Shown here piece after piece: positions 1 through 8,122 of a stretch of DNA of 51,431 bases. A program made the translations under genes and the position numbers. The stretch is from Eubacteriaceae bacterium (GTDB lineage Bacteria > Bacillota > Clostridia > Lachnospirales > Lachnospiraceae). The notes below the pieces were generated by a model. It ran no database searches. It saw nothing but the letters and a program-made list of their open reading frames with translations, and was not told the DNA's origin. The stretch lies in the NCBI GenBank assembly GCA_910574915.1, contig CAJTCR010000037.1, forward strand, positions 1 to 51,431. Reading direction: 5' to 3'. Position 1 is the first letter of the stretch; each line of letters begins with the position of its first letter.

Positions 1-71
1 GATAGGACAGGAGTGGAAGTGCAGCAATGCATGGAGCGGACTGCCACTAATCGGCCGAAGGCTTGGCCAGA
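1..71 (+). rRNA. 23S ribosomal RNA, 3' end only
   Basis: The first ~70 bases match the conserved terminal part of bacterial 23S rRNA: the block containing AAGTGCAGCAATGCAT, followed by CTAATCGGCCGAAGGCTTG, is the usual 3' end in clostridia. Most of the gene lies left of the window. The exact 3' end is estimated from the pattern. No 5S rRNA follows before the tRNAs. Confidence 0.88.
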
Positions 72-164
72 GAGCAAGCCAAAGGGAAGAGAAGAAGGTT
101 TGGGAGAGATCGGTTGGAATTCTGTATGAAGTTTTGAGGGTGCAGCAGGAAAAGAAAGAAGTAG

Positions 165-236
165 TCCTCGATAGCTCAATGGTAGAGCACACGGCTGTTA
201 ACCGTGGGGTTGTTGGTTCGAGCCCAACTCGGGGAG
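165..236 (+). tRNA. tRNA-Asn (GTT)
   Basis: A full cloverleaf can be drawn: acceptor TCCTCGA pairs with TCGGGGA (one G-T pair), the anticodon loop is CTGTTAA with anticodon GTT, and the T loop is TTCGAGC. CCA is not encoded. It is the first of three tRNAs after the 23S end and is probably co-transcribed with the rRNA operon. Confidence 0.96.
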
Positions 237-290
237 TTAAGAATGACTCGTGACTATGAAAAGTATGTTTGCGGGTCTTGATTATTATAT

Positions 291-362
291 GGCCCCATGG
301 TCAAGCGGTTAAGACATCGCCCTTTCACGGCGGTAACACGAGTTCGATTCTCGTTGGGGTCA
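291..362 (+). tRNA. tRNA-Glu (TTC)
   Basis: Acceptor GGCCCCA pairs with TGGGGTC. The anticodon loop CTTTCAC carries TTC, and the T arm contains GTTCGATTC. The sequence GGCCCCATGGTCAAGCGG is typical of tRNA-Glu in Firmicutes. Confidence 0.96.
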
Positions 363-367
363 TTTAT

Positions 368-438
368 GGCGACATAGCCAAGGGGTAAGGCACGGGTCTG
401 CAACACCCTTATCATCGGTTCAAATCCGATTGTCGCCT
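368..438 (+). tRNA. tRNA-Cys (GCA), copy 1
   Basis: Acceptor GGCGACA pairs with TGTCGCC and the discriminator is T. The anticodon loop is CTGCAAC with GCA. It lies only 5 bases after tRNA-Glu, so the two are processed from one transcript. A second, non-identical tRNA-Cys is at 1480-1551. Confidence 0.96.
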
Positions 439-443
439 CTTTG

Positions 444-476
444 AACTCTAAGGTATATTTACCTTAGAGTTTTTTT
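444..476 (+). terminator. Rho-independent terminator of the rRNA/tRNA operon
   Basis: The arms AACTCTAAGGTA and TACCTTAGAGTT form a strong stem with a very short loop, followed by a run of T. It lies directly after tRNA-Cys and should end the rRNA/tRNA transcript. Confidence 0.9.
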
Positions 477-516
477 GAATATATAAAAGGATACAGAAAG
501 GGAATGAAAAGTAATT

Positions 517-1410
517 ATGAATATACAGATTATTACAGCTCCGTTGATTGGAGGGCTGATCGGGTTAATTACGAATAGTCTGGCTATTAAGATGCTGTTT
601 CGGCCTTATCAAGAAAAAAGGATTGCAGGAATTCATATTCCGTTTACGCCAGGCTTGATTCCGAAAGAAAAACCGAGAATTGCACATGCGATTGCACAGG
701 TAATTTCCAGTTATATTTTGGACGAAAAGACGATTTTGTCTGCGTTGGCATCGGATTCTATGAAAGAGGCATATGAACAAAAGTATGACGAGAAGTTTGC
801 GGAATGGAAAACAATGGATGTGACATTTGCAGAAGTTTTGCAAACATATGGATGGGCAGACACGGTTGATAAAACAGAATCGAAAATTGCGGATGCGGTC
901 AGCAGCTATTTAATTGAAAAATGCAGGAAGGAAGAGCTGGCTCGAAAATGGATTGAAATTGCATTTGAAAGTTTGAAAGACCATATTCATTCGATTGTGT
1001 ATAAAATGGGCAAAAAGGCGCTGCAAGCGGCGCGGGATGCGATGATTGCACAGGCTGAAGAGATGATTGAGGAACGTGGAAAAGAGTTTATCACCCAATA
1101 TGTGGACGAGATCTATGCGGACTGCCTGAATCAGCCTGTATGGAAAGCTGCTGTGCTTGCAGAAGAAAAAGTGCCGGATTTAAAACAAAAGATATGGGAG
1201 CAGTATACCGGGCTTGTGCAGAAGAAATTTGGTAAATTTGTGGCGACCTTGGATGTGCAGAGTATTATTGAACAGAAAATCAATGATTATGATTTGCAGG
1301 AATTGGAAAATATGATTATGGAAATTTCTAAAAAGGAATTAAACGCCCTTGTGTGGCTGGGCGGGCTGCTTGGCGTGATTATGGGATTTGTGAATTTATT
1401 GTTTTATTGA
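517..1410 (+). CDS. DUF445 family membrane protein
   Basis: This is a 297-residue protein of the DUF445 (YheB-like) family, function unknown. The N-terminus has a hydrophobic segment (about residues 3-25) containing GGLIGLITNSLAIKMLFRP, then the family hallmark PFTPGLIPKEKPRIA. A long, charged, helical middle part follows, and a second membrane segment closes the protein (about 277-297). The topology is therefore two spans with a large soluble domain between them. The ATG is preceded by GAAAGGGAATG at a loose distance. It sits between two tRNA units and has no operon partner. The family assignment is firm; no enzymatic role is evident. Confidence 0.88.
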   Translation: MNIQIITAPLIGGLIGLITNSLAIKMLFRPYQEKRIAGIHIPFTPGLIPKEKPRIAHAIAQVISSYILDEKTILSALASDSMKEAYEQKYDEKFAEWKTMDVTFAEVLQTYGWADTVDKTESKIADAVSSYLIEKCRKEELARKWIEIAFESLKDHIHSIVYKMGKKALQAARDAMIAQAEEMIEERGKEFITQYVDEIYADCLNQPVWKAAVLAEEKVPDLKQKIWEQYTGLVQKKFGKFVATLDVQSIIEQKINDYDLQELENMIMEISKKELNALVWLGGLLGVIMGFVNLLFY

Positions 1411-1421
1411 CAAAAATCTGC

Positions 1422-1450
1422 TTGACGCAGAGCAAGATGAATGATATACT
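1422..1450 (+). promoter_or_regulatory. Sigma-A promoter for tRNA-Cys copy 2
   Basis: TTGACG (-35) and TATACT (-10) are separated by 17 bases and end 29 bases before the tRNA. This gives the second tRNA-Cys its own transcription unit. Confidence 0.8.
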
Positions 1451-1479
1451 AGTTCAAGAATTTAGAGATAACTGGTTAA

Positions 1480-1551
1480 GGCGCAGTAGCCAAGTGGTAA
1501 GGCGTGGGTCTGCAACACCCTGATTCACCGGTTCAAATCCGGTCTGCGCCT
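1480..1551 (+). tRNA. tRNA-Cys (GCA), copy 2
   Basis: Acceptor GGCGCAG pairs with CTGCGCC, discriminator T, anticodon loop CTGCAAC. It differs from copy 1 in the acceptor, T and variable regions but keeps the same anticodon. It has its own promoter and terminator. Confidence 0.96.
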
Positions 1552-1557
1552 CTGATA

Positions 1558-1589
1558 GACTCCGAAAACGATGTTTTTCGGAGTTTTTG
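1558..1589 (+). terminator. Terminator of tRNA-Cys copy 2
   Basis: The stem ACTCCGAAAA / TTTTCGGAGT has a five-base loop and is followed by a T run. Confidence 0.9.
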
Positions 1590-1645
1590 TTTTGTAAGTT
1601 AGATATTTGTTTAGTAGATGTTTGAATGGACAGAAAGGATATGGA

Positions 1646-2329
1646 ATGCCAAGAATATTAGTCGTAGAAGACGATTATGAGTTAAACCATACGATTTGTT
1701 ATGCATTACAGCAAAACCATTATGAGACAAAATCTGCGTATTCTATCGCTGAGGCGAAAGAATGCTGTCAAAGCAGCTTTGCGATTGTTTTGTTAGACGT
1801 GAATCTGCCGGATGGGGAAGGATTTTTGCTATGTGAATGGATGAAAAGAAAAGGCAGGACACCTGTCTTATTTTTAACTGCAAGAGATCTGGAGGAGGAT
1901 GCTTTAAAAGGGTATGACGCGGGTGCAGACGATTATATTGTAAAGCCTTTTTCGATAAAGATATTGCTGAAAAAAATGGCAGTTATTTTAAGCAGGCAAA
2001 CGGAGAATGATTCGCAAAGGATGATTTTTGATGACGGATATCTGTATATTGACCTGGAAAATGCCAGAGTACGAATCGAACAGCAGGAATGTGCTGTGAC
2101 ACCAACTGAACTGCGTCTGTTAAAGCAGTTTATCATGCATAAAGGACAGCTTTTGACATATGACGTCCTTTTGGAACGGCTGTGGGACAGCGGGGGAAGG
2201 TTTGTAGATAAGCACGCCTTAGCAGTTAATGTCAATCGGCTTAGAGGGAAAATTGAGGACGAGCATCATAGCTATATTACAAATATCTATGGGATGGGAT
2301 ATCAATGGATTGGAACATCATTTGTTTGA
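1646..2329 (+). CDS. OmpR/PhoB-family response regulator
   Basis: This 227-residue two-component response regulator controls transcription when phosphorylated by the kinase encoded next. The receiver domain (about 1-115) has the acidic pair E8/D9/D10, the phospho-acceptor D51 in LLDVNLPDGEG, T78 in FLTARD and K100 in YIVKPFS. A winged-helix DNA-binding domain (about 130-225) contains TPTELRLLKQF and VNRLRGKIED. A longer frame opens at 1607, but the ATG at 1646 sits behind GAAAGGA and starts exactly at the receiver fold. The gene overlaps the kinase by 25 bases, implying translational coupling. Its likely target is the ABC transporter operon starting at 3352. Confidence 0.93.
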   Translation: MPRILVVEDDYELNHTICYALQQNHYETKSAYSIAEAKECCQSSFAIVLLDVNLPDGEGFLLCEWMKRKGRTPVLFLTARDLEEDALKGYDAGADDYIVKPFSIKILLKKMAVILSRQTENDSQRMIFDDGYLYIDLENARVRIEQQECAVTPTELRLLKQFIMHKGQLLTYDVLLERLWDSGGRFVDKHALAVNVNRLRGKIEDEHHSYITNIYGMGYQWIGTSFV

Positions 2330-3261
2330 TTGCTGCTGTATGTGCGGCGGCAGCAGCAATATGGAAAATGCAGCGATTTAAAAAAGAGGTCTACGAATTT
2401 GAAAGGCAGGTTGAACAGGCTCTTGATCGTATTCTTTTGGGACAGGAAATGATGGAGGCGGCGTCAACAGGGACGAGTGACTTGCAGGATACGCTTTGGG
2501 GAAAATGCAGTGAGAAGATCGCCAGAGTCGGACAGATCTGTCAGAAAAAAGAAAGAAAAAGCAGACGGGAAAAAGAGCAGATCAAAGAGCTGATTTCAGA
2601 TATTTCGCATCAGACGAAAACGCCGCTCGCAAATATAAAGCTGTATCTGGAATTTTTAGAACAAGAAGCTTTGTCGGATCAAGGAATCGAATTTTTGAAA
2701 AACCTGAATAAGCAGACAGAAAAGCTGGATTTTTTATTTCAAAGTATGGTAAAAATGTCGAGGCTGGAAGCAGGCGTGATCCAGATTCGCAGTGAGGAGC
2801 ACGAACTGTATAAGACGATTGCGAAAGCGGTCGAACAGATCGTGCCTGCGGCGTCAGATAAAAAGATAGGGCTGTCTGTGGACTGCGATAAAAATATAAA
2901 ATTGTGGCATGACAAAAAGTGGCTGGAGGAGGCTGTATTTAATGTACTGGATAATGCCGTAAAGTATACAAATGTAGGCGGCAGTATCTTTGTAAAGGTG
3001 TGCAGGCAGGAGATCTTTACAAAAATCAGTATTTGTGATAATGGAAAAGGAATTTTGCAGGAGAGACAGGCAGCAATCTTTACAAGATTTTATCGGGAGC
3101 CTGAAGTGCATGACCAAACCGGAATCGGTGTAGGCTTGTATTTAACGCGCCAGATCTTAGAGCTGCAAGGCGGTTATATTGAGGTGCGTTCTGCATATGG
3201 AAAAGGAGCGGAGTTTTGTCTGTATCTGCCAAATGATCTTAAAAAAATCACAGTTTTGTGA
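2305..3261 (+). CDS. Sensor histidine kinase
   Basis: This 318-residue histidine kinase is the partner of the preceding regulator. It has one short N-terminal membrane segment (about residues 4-20) and almost no extracellular loop. A charged helical linker follows, then the dimerisation/phosphoacceptor helix with H102 in SDISHQTKTPLANIK. The HATPase domain has the N box (FNVLDNAVKYT), the G1 box (ICDNGKGI) and the G2 region (GIGVGLYLTRQIL). The lack of a sensor domain suggests that it reads the state of a membrane partner, as is known for kinases linked to FtsX-type ABC exporters. The adjacent ABC/permease pair at 3352-6535 is the obvious candidate, though this is an inference. Confidence 0.92.
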   Translation: MDWNIICLIAAVCAAAAAIWKMQRFKKEVYEFERQVEQALDRILLGQEMMEAASTGTSDLQDTLWGKCSEKIARVGQICQKKERKSRREKEQIKELISDISHQTKTPLANIKLYLEFLEQEALSDQGIEFLKNLNKQTEKLDFLFQSMVKMSRLEAGVIQIRSEEHELYKTIAKAVEQIVPAASDKKIGLSVDCDKNIKLWHDKKWLEEAVFNVLDNAVKYTNVGGSIFVKVCRQEIFTKISICDNGKGILQERQAAIFTRFYREPEVHDQTGIGVGLYLTRQILELQGGYIEVRSAYGKGAEFCLYLPNDLKKITVL

Positions 3262-3270
3262 TTTTTTTTA
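3242..3270 (+). terminator. Palindrome ending the kinase gene: terminator and/or operator
   Basis: AAAAATCACA and TGTGATTTTT form a palindrome around a four-base centre that overlaps the kinase stop codon and runs into T-rich sequence. It can act as a terminator between the two-component genes and the transporter. The half-site TTTGTGATTTT recurs at 3282-3292, so it may also bind the response regulator. Confidence 0.6.
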
Positions 3271-3271
3271 T

Positions 3272-3300
3272 TTGAGACAGCTTTGTGATTTTCTTATGAT
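3272..3300 (+). promoter_or_regulatory. Probable promoter of the ABC transporter operon
   Basis: TTGAGA and TATGAT are spaced by 17 bases and lie 52 bases before the ATPase start. The spacer holds a second copy of TTTGTGATTTT (3282-3292), placing a repeat both upstream and inside the promoter. Confidence 0.6.
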
Positions 3301-3351
3301 ATTTTAAAACAGGAAACAGATCAAGACAGAAAGGAAAAGGGGAAAAAGCTT

Positions 3352-4050
3352 ATGGAAGCATGGATTGTAGAGACAAAAAATCTAAAAAAGCATTATGCAC
3401 TTGGCAGCAATACGATAAAAGCGCTTGACGGTGTCGACTTTCGGGTGAAGGAGCAGGAGTTTATAGCGATTATCGGAAAATCCGGCAGCGGCAAAAGTAC
3501 GCTGCTGCATATGATCGGCGGAATTGATACGCCGACTTGCGGTGAGGTTATTGTAGACGGAAAAAAGCTTGCAGGAATGACAAAGGAACAGTTAACGATT
3601 TTTCGGCGCAGGAAAGTAGGATTTATTTTTCAAAATTATAATCTTGTGCCGGATCTGAATGTATATGAAAATGTTATACTTCCGGTGCAGTTAGATGGCA
3701 AAAAGGTCGACGTCGCATTTACAGATTTTATTTTAGAGCTGTTAAAGCTGCGGGAGAAAAAAGAAGCGCTGCCTGGGATGCTTTCGGGCGGACAGCAGCA
3801 AAGAGTGGCGATTGCACGGGCGATTGCGGCAAAGCCGGCGATTATTCTTGCCGATGAGCCGACCGGAAACCTGGACACCGCTTCAAGCCACGACGTCCTG
3901 GGACTGTTAAAAGCAGTCGCTAAGCAGTTTCAGCAGACGGTGATACTGATTACTCATGACCAGGATATTGCGCAGATGGCTGACCGGATCATCCGTATAG
4001 AGGATGGTAAAATCGTGAAAGGAAGTGTTGCAGATGATTCGAAACAATAA
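3352..4050 (+). CDS. ABC transporter ATP-binding protein (MacB/LolD/BceA type)
   Basis: This 232-residue nucleotide-binding subunit powers the FtsX-type permease encoded next. Visible motifs are Walker A (GKSGSGKST, residues 42-50), the Q-loop region ([15 protein letters not shown]), the ABC signature ([15 protein letters not shown]), Walker B with the catalytic Glu ([12 protein letters not shown]) and the H-loop ([10 protein letters not shown]). The TGNLD sequence is typical of MacB/LolD/BceA ATPases. The start is an ATG behind GAAAAGGGGAAAAAGC. The end overlaps the permease gene. Together with the two-component system upstream, the context suggests a peptide-antibiotic or envelope-stress responsive exporter; the substrate cannot be told from sequence. 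Confidence 0.93.
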   Translation: MEAWIVETKNLKKHYALGSNTIKALDGVDFRVKEQEFIAIIGKSGSGKSTLLHMIGGIDTPTCGEVIVDGKKLAGMTKEQLTIFRRRKVGFIFQNYNLVPDLNVYENVILPVQLDGKKVDVAFTDFILELLKLREKKEALPGMLSGGQQQRVAIARAIAAKPAIILADEPTGNLDTASSHDVLGLLKAVAKQFQQTVILITHDQDIAQMADRIIRIEDGKIVKGSVADDSKQ

Positions 4051-6535
4051 TATGGCTGTGGCGGCACGGATGGCTGTCCATCATTTAAAAAGAGGAAAGC
4101 GCAAAAGCATAACGATGGTTTTGGCAGTTATGGCTGCTTCATTTTTGCTGTTTTGTATTTTTACTGTAGGCATTACTTATTTTCAGATGCTGCGTACACA
4201 AAATATGCGTCTGCAAGGCGGGGTCTATGATGCAGTATTGTATGGAGTGACAGATAAGCAGATGGAAATCTGCGAAGCCGATCCCGATGTGGAAAAAATC
4301 GGTTTATTCTGCATGTCTGGCTATATTGATGAAACAGAATATGACAAGACAACGGATATTGTCGCAGCCTACGCAGACAAGGTATATTGGGAGGAAATAA
4401 AAGCTCCTGTAAAAACATGGGTAAAAGGCACTTATCCGACGAGAGAGAACGACGTAATGGTAACTAAGAAGGTATTAAAGCAATGCGGGCTGGAAGGCTT
4501 GGATGTGGGAGACTGTTTTAAAGCCGTTTATGCAGGCAAGGATCATAAAACAGAAAAAGAGTTTTGTATTTCAGGAATCTGGGAAGGATTTGGAGATACC
4601 GAGGTAATGTTTGTTTCCGAAAAATTTTATCAGCAGTCTGGCTATATGCCGGAAAATGTCTCATCCGGGCGGTGTGTGATAGCGTTTCAAAAAGATCTTA
4701 TGACGGAAAAACAACAAAATGCATTTATCGATCAACTGCACCTTCAAAAAAAGCAGACATTGGTTTTTACGGAGGATTATGGCCATTGTGTGGAAATAGT
4801 TACAGCATCGGTCTGCCTGATATGCATGATTTGCTTGTGTGCGTATCTGATGATCTATAATATCATGTATCTGTCGGTAGCAGGCAATATAAGATATTAC
4901 GGCAGGTTGCAGATGATTGGGATGACACAGCGCCAGATCAAAAGGTTTGTAAATATGCAGATGCTGGTAATCGGCGGTGTGGGGATTGCAGGTGGTATTT
5001 TATCAGGAGCAGCAATTTCTTTTGGGGTTGTTCCGGTTGTTGTTACATCTCTTGGCATCCATACAGCGGGTACAGATCGTGTGATGGTTACGTTTTATCC
5101 GGGTGTTTTTGTGCTCACAGTTCTGTTCACTGTGTTTACGTTGTGGGCAGCAGGCAGAAAACCAGCGGCAATCGCTGTGCGGTGTTCACCGCTCGAAGCG
5201 CTTGGCTACCGTCCGGCAGCAATACGAAAACAAAGCCGTAAAACGGCAAAAGGAAGCCTGATCTGGTGTATGGCAAAAGAGCAGCTTGCAAAAGATAAAA
5301 GGCGTGCAGCAGTAGTTATGCTGTCTTTATCAGCAGGCATGACCGTCTTATTGAGTATATCAATGCTCATACAGTCACAAAACTCGCAGAATGCCATATA
5401 CAATTACAGAAATTTTGATCTGCTGCTTAAAAATGATACGGTATCGAAAGAAAAAAAGGAAGACAGAATTTCGGTTTTTAACCAAGAACTGTTGGAAGAA
5501 ATTCGTAAAACGGAAGGTGTGGCAGAGGCAGAGCCATTTTTGTACACAGAAATTATGATTCCGTGGGAACCTGACTTTATGGATCAGTGGATCAGAGAAT
5601 TTTATGAAGTATGGATTGAAGATCCCGAAGATAAGGGTGCGCAACGTTATCGAACGCATCCTGAACAATTTGTTTCTTCTCTTGTTGGAATTACGAAGGC
5701 TGATTTTCAGGAGATGAATCAGGCATTGGAGGAACCAGTGGATGAACAGGCTTTTTTAGAGGGAAAAACGTGTTTGCTGTTTCGGTCTTATCTGACGCTT
5801 GAAAATAAGGATGCCGCCGGAAAGAAGATTACCTGTATGCAGTACGGCGACCAGCAAAAGAAACGTACGTTTGAGATTGCGGCATTTACAGACCAGGGCA
5901 TGTGTACTGCCTATGTAGGCTATACGCCTACGGTCATCGTAATCGATCAGGCAGTAAAGGAATTTGTAAAAGACCCTGACATTTTCAGAATCAATGTCCG
6001 CTATCAGAAAGAATTTGATAAAAAAACAGAGCAGGCGTTATTTGGGAAATTAGCTACGATCGAACATGCTAGAGATTATTCTTATCTTTCAAAAATAGAA
6101 GAGATCCGGGAGATTCAAAAAGCACAGGGAAATATGATGCAGGTTGGTATAGGAATTGTGTTGATTCTTGCATTGGTCGGACTTTTAAATTATATCAATA
6201 CGTTTGTCGGGAATATACAGAGCAGGCAGTTGGAGATCTCTGTAATGGAAAGCATTGGCATGACGGGCAGACAGGTAAAGAAAATGCTGGCAATCGAAGG
6301 ACTGCTGTATGCAGGCGGCGCGTTGATGCTTACGATTACGGCAGGGATGGGAGTGACATATTTTCTGTTTCAGTTTATGGGGTATGGGAACATGGGTTTT
6401 ATCGTTCCGGTTGTGCCAGTATTGGCAGCAGGCGTTGTAACGGCTGCCTCCTGCATATTTGTTCCGGTGTTTGTGTATTGCCGGTTTGCGAAGACGCATA
6501 CGATGATAGAGCGGATCAAGGGAATGGAATGCTGA
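4034..6535 (+). CDS. FtsX-type ABC transporter permease
   Basis: This 833-residue permease is the membrane partner of the ATPase upstream. It begins with a basic cytoplasmic stretch and a first membrane span (VLAVMAASFLLFCIFTVG). A large extracellular domain follows, then a three-span FtsX block around residues 255-370, a second linker span near 425-445, another large extracellular domain, and a terminal FtsX block (about 700-825). The duplicated FtsX layout is common in Gram-positive exporters with dedicated two-component systems. A GTG nine bases upstream is in frame, but the ATG at 4034 has AGGAAG at proper spacing. It overlaps the ATPase gene by 17 bases, so the subunits are coupled. Confidence 0.9.
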   Translation: MIRNNNMAVAARMAVHHLKRGKRKSITMVLAVMAASFLLFCIFTVGITYFQMLRTQNMRLQGGVYDAVLYGVTDKQMEICEADPDVEKIGLFCMSGYIDETEYDKTTDIVAAYADKVYWEEIKAPVKTWVKGTYPTRENDVMVTKKVLKQCGLEGLDVGDCFKAVYAGKDHKTEKEFCISGIWEGFGDTEVMFVSEKFYQQSGYMPENVSSGRCVIAFQKDLMTEKQQNAFIDQLHLQKKQTLVFTEDYGHCVEIVTASVCLICMICLCAYLMIYNIMYLSVAGNIRYYGRLQMIGMTQRQIKRFVNMQMLVIGGVGIAGGILSGAAISFGVVPVVVTSLGIHTAGTDRVMVTFYPGVFVLTVLFTVFTLWAAGRKPAAIAVRCSPLEALGYRPAAIRKQSRKTAKGSLIWCMAKEQLAKDKRRAAVVMLSLSAGMTVLLSISMLIQSQNSQNAIYNYRNFDLLLKNDTVSKEKKEDRISVFNQELLEEIRKTEGVAEAEPFLYTEIMIPWEPDFMDQWIREFYEVWIEDPEDKGAQRYRTHPEQFVSSLVGITKADFQEMNQALEEPVDEQAFLEGKTCLLFRSYLTLENKDAAGKKITCMQYGDQQKKRTFEIAAFTDQGMCTAYVGYTPTVIVIDQAVKEFVKDPDIFRINVRYQKEFDKKTEQALFGKLATIEHARDYSYLSKIEEIREIQKAQGNMMQVGIGIVLILALVGLLNYINTFVGNIQSRQLEISVMESIGMTGRQVKKMLAIEGLLYAGGALMLTITAGMGVTYFLFQFMGYGNMGFIVPVVPVLAAGVVTAASCIFVPVFVYCRFAKTHTMIERIKGMEC

Positions 6536-6543
6536 AAAATTAC

Positions 6544-6595
6544 TTGACCTGACGTAGTAATTGTGGTATAACTACTTCAACAGACGTAGTAATTG
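6544..6595 (+). promoter_or_regulatory. PadR-gene promoter with a repeated operator-like sequence
   Basis: TTGACC (6544-6549) and TATAAC (6567-6572) are spaced by 17 bases. The 13-mer GACGTAGTAATTG occurs at 6551-6563 in the spacer and again at 6583-6595 just downstream, 32 bases apart, about three helical turns. GTAGT at 6554 also faces ACTAC after the -10 box as an inverted pair. The layout fits an autoregulatory operator for the PadR protein. Confidence 0.75.
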
Positions 6596-6635
6596 CAGGG
6601 CCTGTGGATAACTATCCAGTTTTGGAGGTGGTCGG

Positions 6636-6989
6636 TTGATAAGTAATGATGTTATCCGGGGATATACGGATATTATCATTTTGAATCTGCTGTTGCACAA
6701 TGATTCTTATGGATATGAGATCTCAAAGCAGATCCGTAAAATATCAGAAGAGAAGTATGTAATCAAAGAAACAACGCTGTATTCAGCTTTTACAAGGCTT
6801 GAAAAGGCAGGCTATATTGTATCCTATGCGGGCAGTAAGACAAATGGCAAAAAAAGAGTCTATTATCATTTGACAGAGGAAGGGCGTATGCATTATGAGG
6901 CAAAATGCAGGGAATGGTTTGAGGTCAAGGAGCTTGTGGATAAGTTTGCAGCAGTTGCAGGCAGCAGTGAAGGTAGCATAAAACAGTGA
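6636..6989 (+). CDS. PadR-family transcriptional regulator
   Basis: This 117-residue winged-helix repressor of the PadR family contains the conserved pattern LLLHNDSYGYEISKQI, ETTLYSAFTRLEKAGYI and RVYYHLTEEGR. It starts at TTG (6636) with TGGAGGTGG six bases upstream; no in-frame ATG is available. It is followed 15 bases later by a membrane protein gene with a permease-prefix-like domain, a pairing often seen with PadR regulators. The repeats in its promoter make autoregulation likely. The inducing ligand is unknown. Confidence 0.92.
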   Translation: MISNDVIRGYTDIIILNLLLHNDSYGYEISKQIRKISEEKYVIKETTLYSAFTRLEKAGYIVSYAGSKTNGKKRVYYHLTEEGRMHYEAKCREWFEVKELVDKFAAVAGSSEGSIKQ

Positions 6990-7004
6990 TAAAGGAGCAG
7001 GTTT

Positions 7005-8054
7005 ATGGAAACAATCTTAAATTATCTCGATAATATGTTTGTCAATATGCCAAAGACGCCTGAAGTATTGCGCGCAAAGGAAGACCTTGCGGAAATGATG
7101 GAAGATAAATATAACGAACTGATTGCGGAAGGCAGGTTGCAGAACGAAGCAATCGGGATCGTAATTTCAGAATTTGGCAATATCCAGGAATTGATCGATG
7201 AGCTGGACATTCAAAACGGATCGGAAACAGAAGAAAGCGGTGCAAAAGAACAGGAAAAAGAACCGTTCAAGGAAGAAGACATATCGTTTACAAAAACGCG
7301 GCATGTCTCAGGCATGGAAGCGGATGAATATCTGTTTGTTTCAAAACAGGCGGCAAGCCAGCTTGCCGCAGGCATCTTTCTTTGTATCTGTTCTCCGGTG
7401 ATGCTTTTACTTTTGCTGGCGATCAGGAGCTTTTTATTTTCGATTGCGGAGGGAGTCGTGGTTGGAGCCGGCGTGACGGTATTGCTGTGCATGGTCGCCT
7501 GTGCAGTCGCACTGTTTATTACAGCGAGTATGAAAATAGAACGTTATGAGTATCTTAAGACAGAATGTTTTACATTAGATCCTGTATATGAGCAGTCTAT
7601 GCGCAATATATGGGAGATGCAGGTGCGAAATAAGGTTGCGTACAAAATAACGATCGGGGGTGTGCTATGTATCCTGGCTGTTATACCGGTAATTTTAACC
7701 GGCGTATTTGTTTCTGAAAGCGGTAATAATGAGTTTTTGGTACTGTTAAGCGTTATATGTCTGCTTGTGATCATCGCAATCGCAGTTTCTTTGTTTGTGA
7801 CGGGCGGGATGGAAGAAGAGGCTTATAAAGTGATATTGCAGGAAAAGGAGTTTTCACCCCGCAAGAAATCAGAAAAAAAAATGGCTGATTTCGTATCTGG
7901 CATTTACTGGTCGGTTGTCGTGATTGTGTACTTAGTATGGAGCTTTTTAACTGGAAGATGGGGAATTTCATGGATTATCTGGCCGATTGCAGGGATTCTT
8001 TACGACGTGGTGTGCAAGGTTTTTGAATGCTGTGTACATGAAAAAGAAATATAG
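7005..8054 (+). CDS. PadR-associated membrane protein with permease-prefix/HAAS-like N-domain
   Basis: This is a 349-residue protein. The first ~70 residues form a helical cytoplasmic domain (pattern YLDNMFVNMPKTPEV ... EFGNIQELIDEL) like the HAAS or permease-prefix domains usually encoded next to PadR regulators. An acidic linker follows, then six predicted membrane spans: two at about 115-175, two at about 210-265, and two at the C-terminus. The start ATG has AAAGGAGCAGG upstream. Family function is not established; a role in envelope sensing or in regulation together with the PadR protein is inferred from pairing only. Confidence 0.75.
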   Translation: METILNYLDNMFVNMPKTPEVLRAKEDLAEMMEDKYNELIAEGRLQNEAIGIVISEFGNIQELIDELDIQNGSETEESGAKEQEKEPFKEEDISFTKTRHVSGMEADEYLFVSKQAASQLAAGIFLCICSPVMLLLLLAIRSFLFSIAEGVVVGAGVTVLLCMVACAVALFITASMKIERYEYLKTECFTLDPVYEQSMRNIWEMQVRNKVAYKITIGGVLCILAVIPVILTGVFVSESGNNEFLVLLSVICLLVIIAIAVSLFVTGGMEEEAYKVILQEKEFSPRKKSEKKMADFVSGIYWSVVVIVYLVWSFLTGRWGISWIIWPIAGILYDVVCKVFECCVHEKEI

Positions 8055-8068
8055 ATGCGGCAGTAAAG

Positions 8069-8110
8069 AAACTGTATGTAAACGGGTTATGCGTTTACAT
8101 ACAGTTTTTT
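8069..8110 (+). terminator. Terminator of the PadR operon
   Basis: A perfect 16-bp stem, AAACTGTATGTAAACG with CGTTTACATACAGTTT, encloses a 7-base loop and is followed by T residues. Both sides are A/T rich, so it could also act for tyrS converging from the minus strand. Confidence 0.93.
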
Positions 8111-8122
8111 CATAAAGAATCA

